NCBI RefSeq assembly: GCF_005780185.1
Contig: NZ_VBUI01000003.1
Span: forward strand, 62,001-126,000
DNA from: Halomonas urmiana
GTDB lineage: Bacteria > Pseudomonadota > Gammaproteobacteria > Pseudomonadales > Halomonadaceae
Length of the DNA: 64,000 nucleotides
Direction: 5' to 3'
Shown: piece by piece, positions 51,003 to 59,502 of the stretch
Position numbering within the stretch: the first letter of the stretch is position 1
Layout: each line of letters opens with the position of its first letter
Notes under the pieces: generated by a model
What the model was told of the DNA's origin: nothing
The model's input: only the letters and a program-made list of their open reading frames with translations
The model's database searches: none
Program-made: the position numbers and the translations under genes

Positions 51003-52004
51003 TCAGTGCTGGATCGCCACACCCCGGCTGGTGAAGCGACCGATGGCCTGTGAGGGCCGTTCGCCGAAGCGCTTCTGGTAGTCCTTGGAGAAGCGGCCGA
51101 GCTGCAGGAAGCCACAGTCCATGGCGATGCTGGAAACGCTTTCCCTCGGGCCGGCATGCTCCAGGCGACGCTTCACCCAGTCGAAGCGCAGGTTGCGGAA
51201 GTAGGCAATGGGCGCGTTGCCGAAGTGGGCATGGAAGTCCTGGTAGAGGCGTTCCCGGGAGATGCCGGAGGCCCTCTCGAGATCCTCGAGGGTGAGCGGC
51301 TGGTCGAGGGATTCACGCATCAGGGCGTCGAGCTGGTCGAGGTAGCCCGGACGCTCCTGTTGCCGGCCGAGCAGCTCGCCCGAATAGTTGTGGGGCTGGG
51401 CGTAGAGCAGGCTGGTGATCAGGCTGTTCTCGAAGTTGCCCCACACTTCCGGCAGGTCGCACAGCGAGCCCTCCGCGCCGAGCAGGTCCTGCAGGTGGGC
51501 GACGGTCTTCCACCAGTCGCCGAGATGGCCCTCGAGCGGCATGCGCGGATCGAAGATCACCGGGGCCGTCACCCTGCGGCCGAGCAGCTGGCCGAGGCGG
51601 TGATGCACGGCCTCGCGGGACAGCCGCGCCAGCTGCTTGCGGCAGTCCTCGCCGATGTTCAGGTGCAGCGGCTGATTCGGGGAGATGATCGCCCCTACCC
51701 GGGTGTCCGAGGCGAATTCCTGTCGCGCGTATTCGATGTGCTGTTCGCCGGACAGCGGCAGGCTGATGCTGTAGCTGTGGGCCAGGTCGTCGACCCGGAT
51801 GTTGACCCGGGTCGCGTACTCGATGATACCGAGGGCCACGTTGCCGAGCGCGGTGCCCTCGTGACGGAAGGCCAGCTCATGCGGCCGCGGGACTTCGAGC
51901 TCGTGGGGGCCGTTGATGCCACGCATCCAGCGACAGGCGTCGTCGGGCTCATGGATCAGGGTGGCGATCCGCTGGCGAGGCGAAGTTTGGGGCGCCAGTG
52001 TCAT
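51003..52004 (-). CDS. antR: AraC-family regulator of anthranilate genes (AntR-like)
   Basis: A 333-residue AraC/XylS protein with an N-terminal effector domain (YSISLPLSGEQHIEYARQ, ISPNQPLHLNIGEDCRKQLARLSREAVHHRL) and C-terminal double HTH (LEDLERASGISRERLYQDFHAHFG; SSIAMDCGFLQLGRFSKDYQKRFGERPSQA). It faces away from antA across a 351-bp promoter region, as antR does in Pseudomonas, and probably activates antABC with anthranilate as effector. GAGGAGAC precedes the start. It is a distant paralogue of the regulator at 44838-45848 (same NYSGELL/NYSEALQ region), so the cluster is controlled by two related activators. Confidence 0.85.
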   Translation of the reverse strand: MTLAPQTSPRQRIATLIHEPDDACRWMRGINGPHELEVPRPHELAFRHEGTALGNVALGIIEYATRVNIRVDDLAHSYSISLPLSGEQHIEYARQEFASDTRVGAIISPNQPLHLNIGEDCRKQLARLSREAVHHRLGQLLGRRVTAPVIFDPRMPLEGHLGDWWKTVAHLQDLLGAEGSLCDLPEVWGNFENSLITSLLYAQPHNYSGELLGRQQERPGYLDQLDALMRESLDQPLTLEDLERASGISRERLYQDFHAHFGNAPIAYFRNLRFDWVKRRLEHAGPRESVSSIAMDCGFLQLGRFSKDYQKRFGERPSQAIGRFTSRGVAIQH

Positions 52005-52355
52005 ACAGTCTCCTCGCCTCCGGGGCCTGGCCGCTAGTCATGGCTTCTCGTTGGATATGTCGGGCCCAGCAGCGGAGGCTGATTTGTTCGCTTTGCGGTA
52101 TAAAGTGCGTATTGCGAACTTTGTTGTGGAAGTATAGCACCTTTATGCCATATCTCGACTATCCAGGGGCGAGGTGTCAGCGGCCTTTCGCCAGTGTTGC
52201 GACCAAAGTCTAGCCGCCTCGGGCCGGCCTGGCAGGCGGGAGGCGGGAAGGCGCCGAAAAAGTGCATAGCGTTGGCCGAAGAAGCGAATAGTGGCGAGGC
52301 GGGAACCTGCCTAAGTTGGGTCACACCACGACAAGCAACAAGACGGTGATGACCG
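52005..52355. promoter_or_regulatory. Divergent antR-antA control region
   Basis: 351 bp without a gene and clearly AT-richer than both neighbours in its first 140 bp. It must hold the antR and antABC promoters and the AraC-type operator. I cannot assign exact boxes. Near its end lies an ACAAGCAACAAG stretch (52331-52342), a degenerate form of the CA-type leader motif. Confidence 0.5.
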
Positions 52356-53744
52356 ATGACGGCACAACGCTCTATCCCCGAGTGGCAGCAATTCGTCGAG
52401 AACTGTCTCGATTTCCGCCCCGATGACGGCGCCTACCGGATGGCCCGGGAGATGTTCACCGACGAGGCCCTGTTCGACCTGGAGATGGAACTGATCTTCG
52501 AGAAGCAGTGGATCTTCGCCTGCCACGAGAGCCAGATCCCGAACAACAACGACTTCATTACCATGCAGGCCGGTCGCCAGCCGATGATCATCGCGCGCGA
52601 CGGCAAGGGTGAGCTGCGGGCCCTGGCCAACACCTGCCAGCACCGTGGCGCGACCCTGGTGCGCACCGAGTGCGGCAACCAGTCCACCTACACCTGCCCC
52701 TTCCACGCCTGGTGCTACAAGTCCGACGGACGCCTAGTGAAGGTCAAGGCGCCGAGCGAGTACCCGGCGGACTTCGACAAGTCGAGCCGCGGCCTCAAGC
52801 AGGCCCGCATCGAGAGCTACCGTGGCTTCGTGTTCATCAGCCTGGATGCCGAGGGCACCGATAGCCTCGAGGACTTCCTCGGCGACACCCGGCTGTTTTT
52901 CGACATGATGGTCGAGCAGGCCGAGGACGGTGAGCTGGAGGTGCTGCCGGGCAAGTCCACCTACACCTTCAACGGCAACTGGAAGCTGCAGAACGAGAAC
53001 GGCCTGGACGGCTATCACGTCAGCACCGTGCACTACAACTACGTCTCCACCGTGAAGCACCGCCGCGAGCTCGAGGCGCAGAAGCACGGCGACAACGGCG
53101 ACACCCTCGACTACAGCAAGCTCGGCGCCGGCGACAAGGACACCGACGACGGCTGGTTCTCCTTCGCCAACGGCCACAGCCTGCTGTTCAGCGACATGCC
53201 CAACCCCCAGGTGCGTCCCGGCTACGCCACCGTGATGCCGCGCATGCTCGAGAAGCACCCCCGGGAGCGCGCCGAGTGGACCATGCATCGCCTGCGCAAC
53301 CTGAACATCTACCCGAGCCTGTTCTTCATGGACCAGATCAGCTCGCAGCTGCGCATCGTGCGCCCGGTCGCCTGGAACAAGACCGAGGTCATCAGCCTGT
53401 GTCTGGGCGTGAAGGGCGAATCCGACGCCGACCGCGAGAACCGCATCCGCCAGTTCGAGGACTTCTTCAACGTCTCCGGCATGGGCACCCCCGACGACCT
53501 GGTGGAGTTCCGAGAGCAGCAGCGCGGTTTCCGGGCGCGCGCCTCCCGTTGGAGCGACATCTCCCGAGGGCATCAGGACTGGCAGTACGGCGAGACTCAC
53601 AACAGCCAGGTGCTCGGCATCAAGCCGGTGATCACCGGCACCGAGTTCACCCACGAGGGCCTCTACGTCAATCAGCACGGTACCTGGCAGCGGTTGCTGC
53701 TCGAGGGCCTCGAAAAGAAAGCACTCAAGCTCCAGGAGGTGTAA
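52356..53744 (+). CDS. antA: Anthranilate 1,2-dioxygenase, large (oxygenase alpha) subunit
   Basis: A 462-residue Rieske oxygenase alpha subunit. The Rieske ligands are in CQHRGATLV (about residue 93) and CPFHAWCYKSDGRLVKVKAP; the mononuclear iron site is in NENGLDGYHVSTVHYNYV (about residues 212-229). These blocks and LNIYPSLFFMDQISSQLRI match AntA rather than BenA, whose corresponding Rieske stretch reads CSFHGW. The enzyme turns anthranilate directly into catechol, CO2 and ammonia. Four bases separate it from antB. It receives the product of the iif-like genes. Confidence 0.92.
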   Translation: MTAQRSIPEWQQFVENCLDFRPDDGAYRMAREMFTDEALFDLEMELIFEKQWIFACHESQIPNNNDFITMQAGRQPMIIARDGKGELRALANTCQHRGATLVRTECGNQSTYTCPFHAWCYKSDGRLVKVKAPSEYPADFDKSSRGLKQARIESYRGFVFISLDAEGTDSLEDFLGDTRLFFDMMVEQAEDGELEVLPGKSTYTFNGNWKLQNENGLDGYHVSTVHYNYVSTVKHRRELEAQKHGDNGDTLDYSKLGAGDKDTDDGWFSFANGHSLLFSDMPNPQVRPGYATVMPRMLEKHPRERAEWTMHRLRNLNIYPSLFFMDQISSQLRIVRPVAWNKTEVISLCLGVKGESDADRENRIRQFEDFFNVSGMGTPDDLVEFREQQRGFRARASRWSDISRGHQDWQYGETHNSQVLGIKPVITGTEFTHEGLYVNQHGTWQRLLLEGLEKKALKLQEV

Positions 53745-53747
53745 GCC

Positions 53748-54233
53748 ATGACTCTTCAGCAATCCATCGAGCAGTTCATGTACCGCCTGGCCGAGCTCTG
53801 CGATGACCGCGACTGGGACGGCTATCTCGACCAGTTCGCGCCGGAGTGCGAGTTTCACATCCCGCAGTGGAAGAACGAGGATGAGATCACCCGCGACCCC
53901 AAGCGCGAGATGTCGCTGATGTACTACGCCGACCGCACCGGCATCGAGGACCGCGTCTTTCGCCTGCGCACCGGCAAGTCCGCGGCCTCCACGCCGCTGC
54001 CGCGCACCCTGCACCTGATCGACAACGTGCGCTGCACCGAGCAGGGCGATGGCATCGTCCAGGTGCGGGTCAACTGGGTGACCCACTTCTACCGCTTCGG
54101 CGAGAGCGGCCACTTCTTCGGCACCGCCGATTACACCCTGCGTGGCGAGGGCGATGGCTGGAAGGTTTTGCGCAAGCACAGCGTGCTGCTCAACGACAAG
54201 ATCGATTCCGTGCTGGATTTCTACCACGTCTGA
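53748..54233 (+). CDS. antB: Anthranilate 1,2-dioxygenase, small (beta) subunit
   Basis: A 161-residue NTF2-fold beta subunit of Rieske dioxygenases, with FMYRLAELCDDRDWDGYLDQFAPECEFHIPQW, SLMYYADRTGIEDRVFRLRTGKSA and RTLHLIDNVR, as expected for the structural subunit of the alpha3beta3 oxygenase. AGGAGG in the end of antA precedes the start. It has no catalytic site of its own. Confidence 0.92.
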   Translation: MTLQQSIEQFMYRLAELCDDRDWDGYLDQFAPECEFHIPQWKNEDEITRDPKREMSLMYYADRTGIEDRVFRLRTGKSAASTPLPRTLHLIDNVRCTEQGDGIVQVRVNWVTHFYRFGESGHFFGTADYTLRGEGDGWKVLRKHSVLLNDKIDSVLDFYHV

Positions 54234-54253
54234 GTTTCGCTGGAGGGCGAGTC

Positions 54254-55270
54254 ATGCATAACACCGCCGCCATCGTCTTTCGCGACGGCACCACGCGCTT
54301 CGTCAAGGTCGACGACAACGAGCTGCTGATGGACGCCGCCCAGCGTCACGGGGTCAACCTGCCGGTGGACTGCCGGGAGGGTGTCTGCGGCACCTGCCGT
54401 TGCCTGCGCGAGGCCGGCGAGGTCGACGTCGAATACATCGACGAGGAGGCGCTGACCGAGGACGAGGTCGAGCAAGGTCACGTGCTGGCCTGTCAGACGC
54501 GCCTGCGCTCCAACCACGCCTCCTTCTACTTCGACGTGGACTCCGGCGTGTGCAGCGTGGCCACCGAGGTCCACGAGGCCACCGTGAGCGCCGTGGAGCA
54601 GGTATCCGACGCCGCCGCCATCCTCGAGATCACCCTCGACGACCCCGCCCAGGCCCTGCAGTACCTGCCCGGGCAGTATGCGCGCCTCGAGGTGCCGGGT
54701 TCCGATGAATGGCGGGCCTACTCCTTCGCCACCTCGTCGGTGAAGGACGGCCAACTGCGCTTCCTGATTCGCCTGCTGCCCAGCGGGGTGATGAGCGACT
54801 ACCTGCGCGAGCGCGCCAAGCCGGGCGATGCGATCTCCCTGGAAGCCCCGTTGGGCGCCTTCTACCTGCGCGAGGTGGAACGTCCCCTGTTGATGGTGGC
54901 CGGCGGCACCGGACTCTCGGCCTTCCTCGGCATGCTGGAGCGGCTCGAGGAGTCGGGCGAGACCGGCCAGCCGATTCGGCTGTGCTACGGCGTGACCGAG
55001 GAAGCCGACCTCAGCGAGCTCGATCGCCTGGATCGCTTCACCGAGGTGCTGCCCGACTTCGCCTACGAGACCATCGTGATGAATCCCTCCGAGGCCTGGC
55101 AGGGCAGGAAGGGTGTGGTCTGCGACCTGTTCGACCGGGAATTCCTGGCCCAGCCCTTCGACACCTACCTGTGCGGGCCGCCGCCGATGATCGAGGCCTC
55201 GAAGCAGTGGCTCGAGGAGCGCGAGGTCGGCGAGCACCGGGTGTTCTTCGAGAAGTTCGTCTCGAGCTGA
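54254..55270 (+). CDS. antC: Anthranilate 1,2-dioxygenase reductase component
   Basis: A 338-residue electron-transfer protein. The N-terminal plant-type ferredoxin carries CREGVCGTCRC and the distal Cys in VLACQTRL for a [2Fe-2S] cluster (residues ~39-82); then an FAD domain (YARLEVPGSDEWRAYSFATS) and an NAD domain (LLMVAGGTGLSAFLGMLERL, YLCGPPPMIEASKQWL). It moves electrons from NADH to the AntAB Rieske centre. BenC is similar; the assignment follows the AntA-type alpha subunit. Confidence 0.92.
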   Translation: MHNTAAIVFRDGTTRFVKVDDNELLMDAAQRHGVNLPVDCREGVCGTCRCLREAGEVDVEYIDEEALTEDEVEQGHVLACQTRLRSNHASFYFDVDSGVCSVATEVHEATVSAVEQVSDAAAILEITLDDPAQALQYLPGQYARLEVPGSDEWRAYSFATSSVKDGQLRFLIRLLPSGVMSDYLRERAKPGDAISLEAPLGAFYLREVERPLLMVAGGTGLSAFLGMLERLEESGETGQPIRLCYGVTEEADLSELDRLDRFTEVLPDFAYETIVMNPSEAWQGRKGVVCDLFDREFLAQPFDTYLCGPPPMIEASKQWLEEREVGEHRVFFEKFVSS

Positions 55271-55358
55271 TGGCCACCGCCGGGTGGCGTCCCGCCCGGC
55301 CCCAGCGACTTTCATTGCATGCAAGCGGCGCCCCGAGGCGAGCCGCCTGGAGACACTC

Positions 55359-56483
55359 ATGTCCGACATCCTGATCCACGAGGTCGAGACCCTGCTGGTC
55401 GACCTGCCGACCATTCGACCGCACAAGCTGTCGATGACCACCATGGCCTGCCAGACGATGGTCATCATTCGCCTGCGGTTGTCCGATGGCACCGAGGGTC
55501 TCGGCGAGGCCACCACCATCGGCGGCCTGGCCTACGGCCCGGAGAGTCCCGAGGGCATCAAGCAGACCATCGACACCTACCTGGCGCCGCTGCTGATCGG
55601 CCAGCCGTGTCACAACCTCAACGCCCTGCGCGCCCGCCTTGACCGCCATGCCCGCGGCAACAGCTTCGCCAAGTCGGGGCTCGAGACCGCCTTGCTCGAC
55701 GCCGAGGGCAAGCGCCGTGGCTTGTCGGTGGCCGAGCTTTTGGGCGGCGCCCGCCAGACGCACCTGCCGGTGCTGTGGACCCTGGCCAGCGGCGATACCC
55801 GGAAGGACATCGACGAGGCCTTCCAGCGCCTCGAGGAGCGCCGCCACTGCGACTTCAAGCTCAAGATCGGTGCCAACCCGGTGGACCAGGACGTGCGCCA
55901 TGTGGCGGCGATCAAGGCGGCGCTGGGCGACCGGGCGAGCGTGCGGGTCGACGTCAACCAGGCCTGGGATGAGGCCACCGCGGCCCGCGGCATCGACGCC
56001 CTTGAGGCCGCCGGCATCGATCTCATCGAGCAGCCGATTCCGGCCCGGGAGTTCGCCGGCCTGACCCGGCTGGCGCAACGCTTCGTGGTGCCGATGCTGG
56101 CCGACGAGGCGGTCCACGATGCCCGCGACGGCTTCACCCTGGCCGCCGGCGGCTTCGGCGATGCCTTCGCGCTGAAGATCGCCAAGGCCGGTGGGCCGCG
56201 CAGCGTGCTGGCGCTGGCCCACGTGGCCCGGGCCGCCGGCATCGGCCTGTACGGCGGCACCATGCTCGAGGGCACCATCGGCACTGCCGCCTCCCTGCAT
56301 GCCTGGGCGACCCTCGGCGAACTGACCTGGGGCACCGAGATGTTCGGCCCGCTGCTGCTCAAGGACGACATCGTCGTTAAGCCGCTGCACTACCACGAAT
56401 TCGGCGTCGACCTGCCGGCCGGCCCCGGGCTCGGCATCAGCCTCGACGAGGACAAGCTCGACCATTACCGGCGCCGCGACTGA
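55359..56483 (+). CDS. catB: Muconate cycloisomerase
   Basis: A 374-residue enolase-superfamily enzyme. It has the N-terminal capping domain (LVDLPTIRPHKLSMTTM), a FKLKIGANP segment with the catalytic Lys, VDVNQAWDE and metal-binding Asp/Glu residues in DLIEQPIPA and MLADEAVHDARD, then LKIAKAGGPR with the second Lys. It converts cis,cis-muconate to muconolactone. Comes 88 bp after antC and 29 bp before catC. The start at 55359 is preceded by CTGGAGA. Confidence 0.93.
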   Translation: MSDILIHEVETLLVDLPTIRPHKLSMTTMACQTMVIIRLRLSDGTEGLGEATTIGGLAYGPESPEGIKQTIDTYLAPLLIGQPCHNLNALRARLDRHARGNSFAKSGLETALLDAEGKRRGLSVAELLGGARQTHLPVLWTLASGDTRKDIDEAFQRLEERRHCDFKLKIGANPVDQDVRHVAAIKAALGDRASVRVDVNQAWDEATAARGIDALEAAGIDLIEQPIPAREFAGLTRLAQRFVVPMLADEAVHDARDGFTLAAGGFGDAFALKIAKAGGPRSVLALAHVARAAGIGLYGGTMLEGTIGTAASLHAWATLGELTWGTEMFGPLLLKDDIVVKPLHYHEFGVDLPAGPGLGISLDEDKLDHYRRRD

Positions 56484-56512
56484 GCCGCGCCCAGCTTCCC
56501 AAGGAGACCCCC

Positions 56513-56803
56513 ATGCTCTTCCAGGTGGAAATGACCGTGAAACTGCCGCCGGAGATGCCGGTCGAGCGGGCCGCCGAGATCAAGGCGAGCGAGAAGGCCT
56601 ACGCCCAGGACCTGCAGCGCGCCGGCAAGTGGCGCCACCTGTGGCGGGTGGCCGGCAGCTACTCGAACGTCAGCATCTTCGACGTCGAGGACAACGCCGA
56701 GCTGCAGGATCTGGTCTCCAATCTGCCGCTGTTCCCCTACATGGAAATCAGCGTCAAGCCGCTGTGCCGCCACCCGTCGTCGATCCGCGACGACGATTCC
56801 TGA
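56513..56803 (+). CDS. catC: Muconolactone delta-isomerase
   Basis: A 96-residue small ferredoxin-fold enzyme of standard length: MLFQVEMTVKLPPEMP at the start, catalytic region KASEKAYAQDLQRAGKW, then HLWRVAGSYSNVSIFDVED and LPLFPYMEISVKPLCRHPS. It isomerises muconolactone to 3-oxoadipate enol-lactone. AAGGAG upstream. Order catB-catC-catA is the usual one in pseudomonads. Confidence 0.95.
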   Translation: MLFQVEMTVKLPPEMPVERAAEIKASEKAYAQDLQRAGKWRHLWRVAGSYSNVSIFDVEDNAELQDLVSNLPLFPYMEISVKPLCRHPSSIRDDDS

Positions 56804-56847
56804 TTCACGGAGGACGCCGGGCACGCGTGCCGGCCGTCACACAGACG

Positions 56848-56855
56848 ACAACAAC
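56848..56855 (+). promoter_or_regulatory. ACAACAAC leader motif before catA
   Basis: Placed in the catC-catA gap, immediately before CGAGG and the catA start codons. Confidence 0.4.
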
Positions 56856-56868
56856 CGAGGAAATGACC

Positions 56869-57843
56869 ATGACCGTGAAGATTTTCGACACGCCCGAGGT
56901 TCAGGACTTCCTGAAGGCCGTCAGCGGCTTCGACCAGGACGGCGGCAACGAGCGCGCCAAGCAGATCCTGCATCGCCTGCTCTCCGACCTGTATCGGCTG
57001 ATCGACGACTTCGATGTCAGCCCCGAGGAGTTCTGGAGCAGCGTCAGCGTGCTCAACGCGCTGGGCCAGGGCACCCAGTTCGGCCTGCTGGCCCCGGGGC
57101 TCGGTTTCGATCACTACCTGGACATGCGCCTGGACGCCGCCGACGCCGAGGCCGGCCGCACCGGCGGCACGCCGCGCACCATCGAGGGCCCGCTGTACGT
57201 GGCCGGCGCCCCCGAGCTCCAGGGCAGCGGGCGCATGGACGACGGCAGCGACACCGACGGCGAGGCGATGTGGCTGACCGGCCAGGTGCGCGACACCGAC
57301 GGCCAGCCGGTCGCCGGGGCCAAGGTCGAGATCTGGCACGCCGACTCCAAGGGCGGCTACTCCTTCTTCGACCCGTCCCAGAGCGAATACAACCTGCGCC
57401 GCTCGATCATCACCGACGCCGAGGGCCGCTACGCGGTGCGTAGCATCGTGCCCTCCGGCTACGGCGTGCCGGAAGGCGCGCCCACCGATCAGGTCCTCAA
57501 GGCCCTGGGCCGCCACGGCCAGCGCCCGGCGCATATCCACTACTTCGTCTCGGCGCCGGGGCATCAGCACCTGACCACCCAGATCAACCTGGCCGGCGAT
57601 CCCTACACCTTCGACGACTTCGCCTTCGCCACCCGCGAGGAGCTGGTGGTGGAAGGGCGGCGCATCGAGGATGCTGCCGCCATCGCGGCACGCGGCTTCG
57701 AGGGGCCGTTCACCGAGGTGGTGTTCGACGTCGCGCTGTCGGCGACCGCTGAAGCGGAGCTTCAGCAGCGCCACAAGCGCCCGCGGGCCAAGGAAGACGC
57801 GCAGGACCAGGCCAGCCAGCAGGCCGCTACCGCCAGGGTGTAA
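56869..57843 (+). CDS. catA: Catechol 1,2-dioxygenase (intradiol)
   Basis: A 324-residue intradiol dioxygenase. The N-terminal helical dimerisation domain (VQDFLKAVSGFDQ...RLIDDFDVSPEEFW) precedes the catalytic beta domain with iron ligands: Tyr in GPLYVAGAP, Tyr in VPSGYGVPEGAP, and two His in RPAHIHYFVSAPGH. EIWHADSKGGYS is the intradiol signature. It opens catechol to cis,cis-muconate. GAGG lies eight bases before ATG 56869; ATG 56863 is an in-frame alternative. The C-terminal 25 residues (Lys/Gln/Ala rich) are an extra hydrophilic tail. Confidence 0.95.
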   Translation: MTVKIFDTPEVQDFLKAVSGFDQDGGNERAKQILHRLLSDLYRLIDDFDVSPEEFWSSVSVLNALGQGTQFGLLAPGLGFDHYLDMRLDAADAEAGRTGGTPRTIEGPLYVAGAPELQGSGRMDDGSDTDGEAMWLTGQVRDTDGQPVAGAKVEIWHADSKGGYSFFDPSQSEYNLRRSIITDAEGRYAVRSIVPSGYGVPEGAPTDQVLKALGRHGQRPAHIHYFVSAPGHQHLTTQINLAGDPYTFDDFAFATREELVVEGRRIEDAAAIAARGFEGPFTEVVFDVALSATAEAELQQRHKRPRAKEDAQDQASQQAATARV

Positions 57844-57858
57844 CGCCCCGCATTGATG

Positions 57859-57878
57859 GCCGGCCCCTCGGGGCCGGC
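57859..57878 (+). terminator. GC hairpin between catA and the TRAP genes
   Basis: GCCGGCCC, a CTCG loop and GGGCCGGC form an 8-bp stem; no T run follows, so partial attenuation is more likely than full termination. Confidence 0.4.
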
Positions 57879-57894
57879 GGCATCCCGCCAGACG

Positions 57895-57903
57895 ACAACA
57901 ACA
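57895..57903 (+). promoter_or_regulatory. ACAACAACA leader motif before dctP
   Basis: Directly upstream of GAGG of the TRAP binding-protein gene, the eighth member of the recurring leader motif set. Confidence 0.4.
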
Positions 57904-57914
57904 GAGGCATCCCC

Positions 57915-58898
57915 ATGAACAAGCTCAAGACCCTGATGACGGCCGCCGTGGCGGCGTCGCTTTCCGTCACCGCTTTCACCGCCCAGGCGCGCGACTTCCG
58001 GCTCGGCCTGATCACGCCGCAGTCGCACATCTGGGCCCAGGAGGCCCAGGGGTTCGCGGATGACCTGGCCGAGCGTTCCGACGGCGAGCACAGCGTCAGC
58101 ATCTTCCCCGCCCAGCAGCTCGGCACCGAGGCGCAGATGGTCCAGCAGCTCCAGGCAGGCTCCCTGGACATGGCCTTCCTGACCATCGCCGAGATCTCCA
58201 ACCGTATCCCCGACTTCGGCGCCCTCTACGCGCCCTTCCTGGTGGAGGACATCGATCAGGCCGCGGCGCTGCTGCGCTCCAATACTGCCGCCGAGCTGCT
58301 CGAGCAGATGCCGGCCCGCACTGGCCTGGTGGGCGTGGGCTACGGCATGGCCGGCATGCGCCAGATCCTCAGCCGCGAGCCCATCGAGTCCGCCGAGGAC
58401 CTGAGCGGGCTCAAGGTGCGCATCACGCCCTTCGACCCGATCCGCGACTTCTACGCCGCCGCCGGGGCCGCGCCCACGCCGCTGCCGCTGCCCGCGGTCT
58501 ACGATGCCCTGGCCAACGGCCAGGTCGATGCCATCGACATGGATTACGATTCCATTCGGTTGCTGAAATTCTACGAGCAGGCCGAGAACCTGGTGGTCTC
58601 CAACCACATGATGTTCCCCATGGTGGCGGTGGTCTCCGGGCGCGTCTGGGCGCAGCTCGACGGGGCGGATCGCGAGCTGATCCGAGCCAGCATGGCCGAG
58701 CACGCCGACAACGTCATGGCCCGCTTCCAGGAACATCACGCCGCCTGGGGCGAGGACCTGCGCCAGCAGGACATCACCGTCACCGAGATTGATCCCGCCT
58801 TCTTCGCCGAGGCCACCGAGAAGTGGGAAGGCGTCTGGGCGCCCAAGGCTCCGTCGCTGGCCGCGCTTCGCGAGACGGCCGCCGAGCTGGCCGACTGA
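57915..58898 (+). CDS. TRAP transporter solute-binding protein (DctP family)
   Basis: A 327-residue periplasmic binding protein with a signal peptide ending AFTAQA (about residue 25). Mature sequence is typical: RLGLITPQSHIWAQEAQGFADDL, GEHSVSIFPAQQLGTEAQMVQQLQAG, SAEDLSGLKVRITPFDP with the conserved substrate-carboxylate-binding arginine, and VYDALANGQVDAIDMDYDS. It captures an organic anion and delivers it to the DctQM membrane pair encoded next. In this cluster anthranilate, N-formylanthranilate or a related aromatic acid is a reasonable guess; the family also binds many other carboxylates. Confidence 0.9.
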   Translation: MNKLKTLMTAAVAASLSVTAFTAQARDFRLGLITPQSHIWAQEAQGFADDLAERSDGEHSVSIFPAQQLGTEAQMVQQLQAGSLDMAFLTIAEISNRIPDFGALYAPFLVEDIDQAAALLRSNTAAELLEQMPARTGLVGVGYGMAGMRQILSREPIESAEDLSGLKVRITPFDPIRDFYAAAGAAPTPLPLPAVYDALANGQVDAIDMDYDSIRLLKFYEQAENLVVSNHMMFPMVAVVSGRVWAQLDGADRELIRASMAEHADNVMARFQEHHAAWGEDLRQQDITVTEIDPAFFAEATEKWEGVWAPKAPSLAALRETAAELAD

Positions 58899-58917
58899 CC
58901 CCCCATCCACCTGCCAT

Positions 58918-58940
58918 CGCCCCGGCCCGGCGCCGGGGCG
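58918..58940 (+). terminator. Intercistronic hairpin between dctP and dctQ
   Basis: CGCCCCGGC (58918-58926) pairs with GCCGGGGCG (58932-58940), 9 bp. Without a T run it is best read as an attenuating or mRNA-stabilising stem that lets the binding protein be made in excess over the membrane subunits. Confidence 0.5.
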
Positions 58941-58953
58941 TCCGGAGGCCGTC

Positions 58954-59502
58954 ATGTTCAAACGACTCTCGTCCGACATTGCCCGCTGCGAGGGGGCCAT
59001 CGCGGCGGGACTGGCGGCGCTGGTCACCCTGCTGATCCTGCTCAACATCGCCACCCGCGCCCTCGGCCATGCCCTCTACTGGACCGACGAGCTGGCCATC
59101 CACGCCATGATCTGGATGACCTTCTTCACCACCTCGGCGACGCTCAAGCGCCGCGAGGGCGTCGCCGTGACCCTGCTGCTCGATGCCCTGCCGGCGGGCC
59201 TGCGGCGATTGCTGGCGCTGGCTGTGGATGCGCTGGTGCTGTTCTTCGCGCTGTTCCTGGCCGCGCTCTGCTGGCGCTGGTACGACCCGGCGACCCTGTG
59301 GGCCAGCGGCTTCGATATCCAGGCCTTCCAGGGAGAGACCTTCAACTTCATGTACTCCGAGACCTCACGCACGCTGGGCATTCCCAAGTTCTGGGTGTGG
59401 CTGTGCCTGCCCATCTTCGCCGTCTCGCTCGCCCTGCATGCCGTGGTCAATCTGGGCGAGGGGCTCAGGAACCTGGCCGCCGCGCCGAGGAGGTACGCAT
59501 GA
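58954..59502 (+). CDS. TRAP transporter small membrane subunit (DctQ family)
   Basis: A 182-residue protein with four predicted membrane helices (for example AIAAGLAALVTLLILLNIATRAL; LLALAVDALVLFFALFLAALCW; WVWLCLPIFAVSLALHAVVNL) and the conserved WTDELAIHAMIWMTFF segment of DctQ. It links the substrate-binding protein to the large permease. Overlaps dctM by four bases (ATGA). Confidence 0.9.
   Translation: MFKRLSSDIARCEGAIAAGLAALVTLLILLNIATRALGHALYWTDELAIHAMIWMTFFTTSATLKRREGVAVTLLLDALPAGLRRLLALAVDALVLFFALFLAALCWRWYDPATLWASGFDIQAFQGETFNFMYSETSRTLGIPKFWVWLCLPIFAVSLALHAVVNLGEGLRNLAAAPRRYA

Noticed and set aside
52356..55270. Benzoate dioxygenase benABC reading of the Rieske system
   Set aside because: The Rieske and iron-site blocks follow AntA rather than BenA, the cluster makes anthranilate upstream, and no benzoate diol dehydrogenase lies after benC position; the only SDR belongs to the iif-like set.
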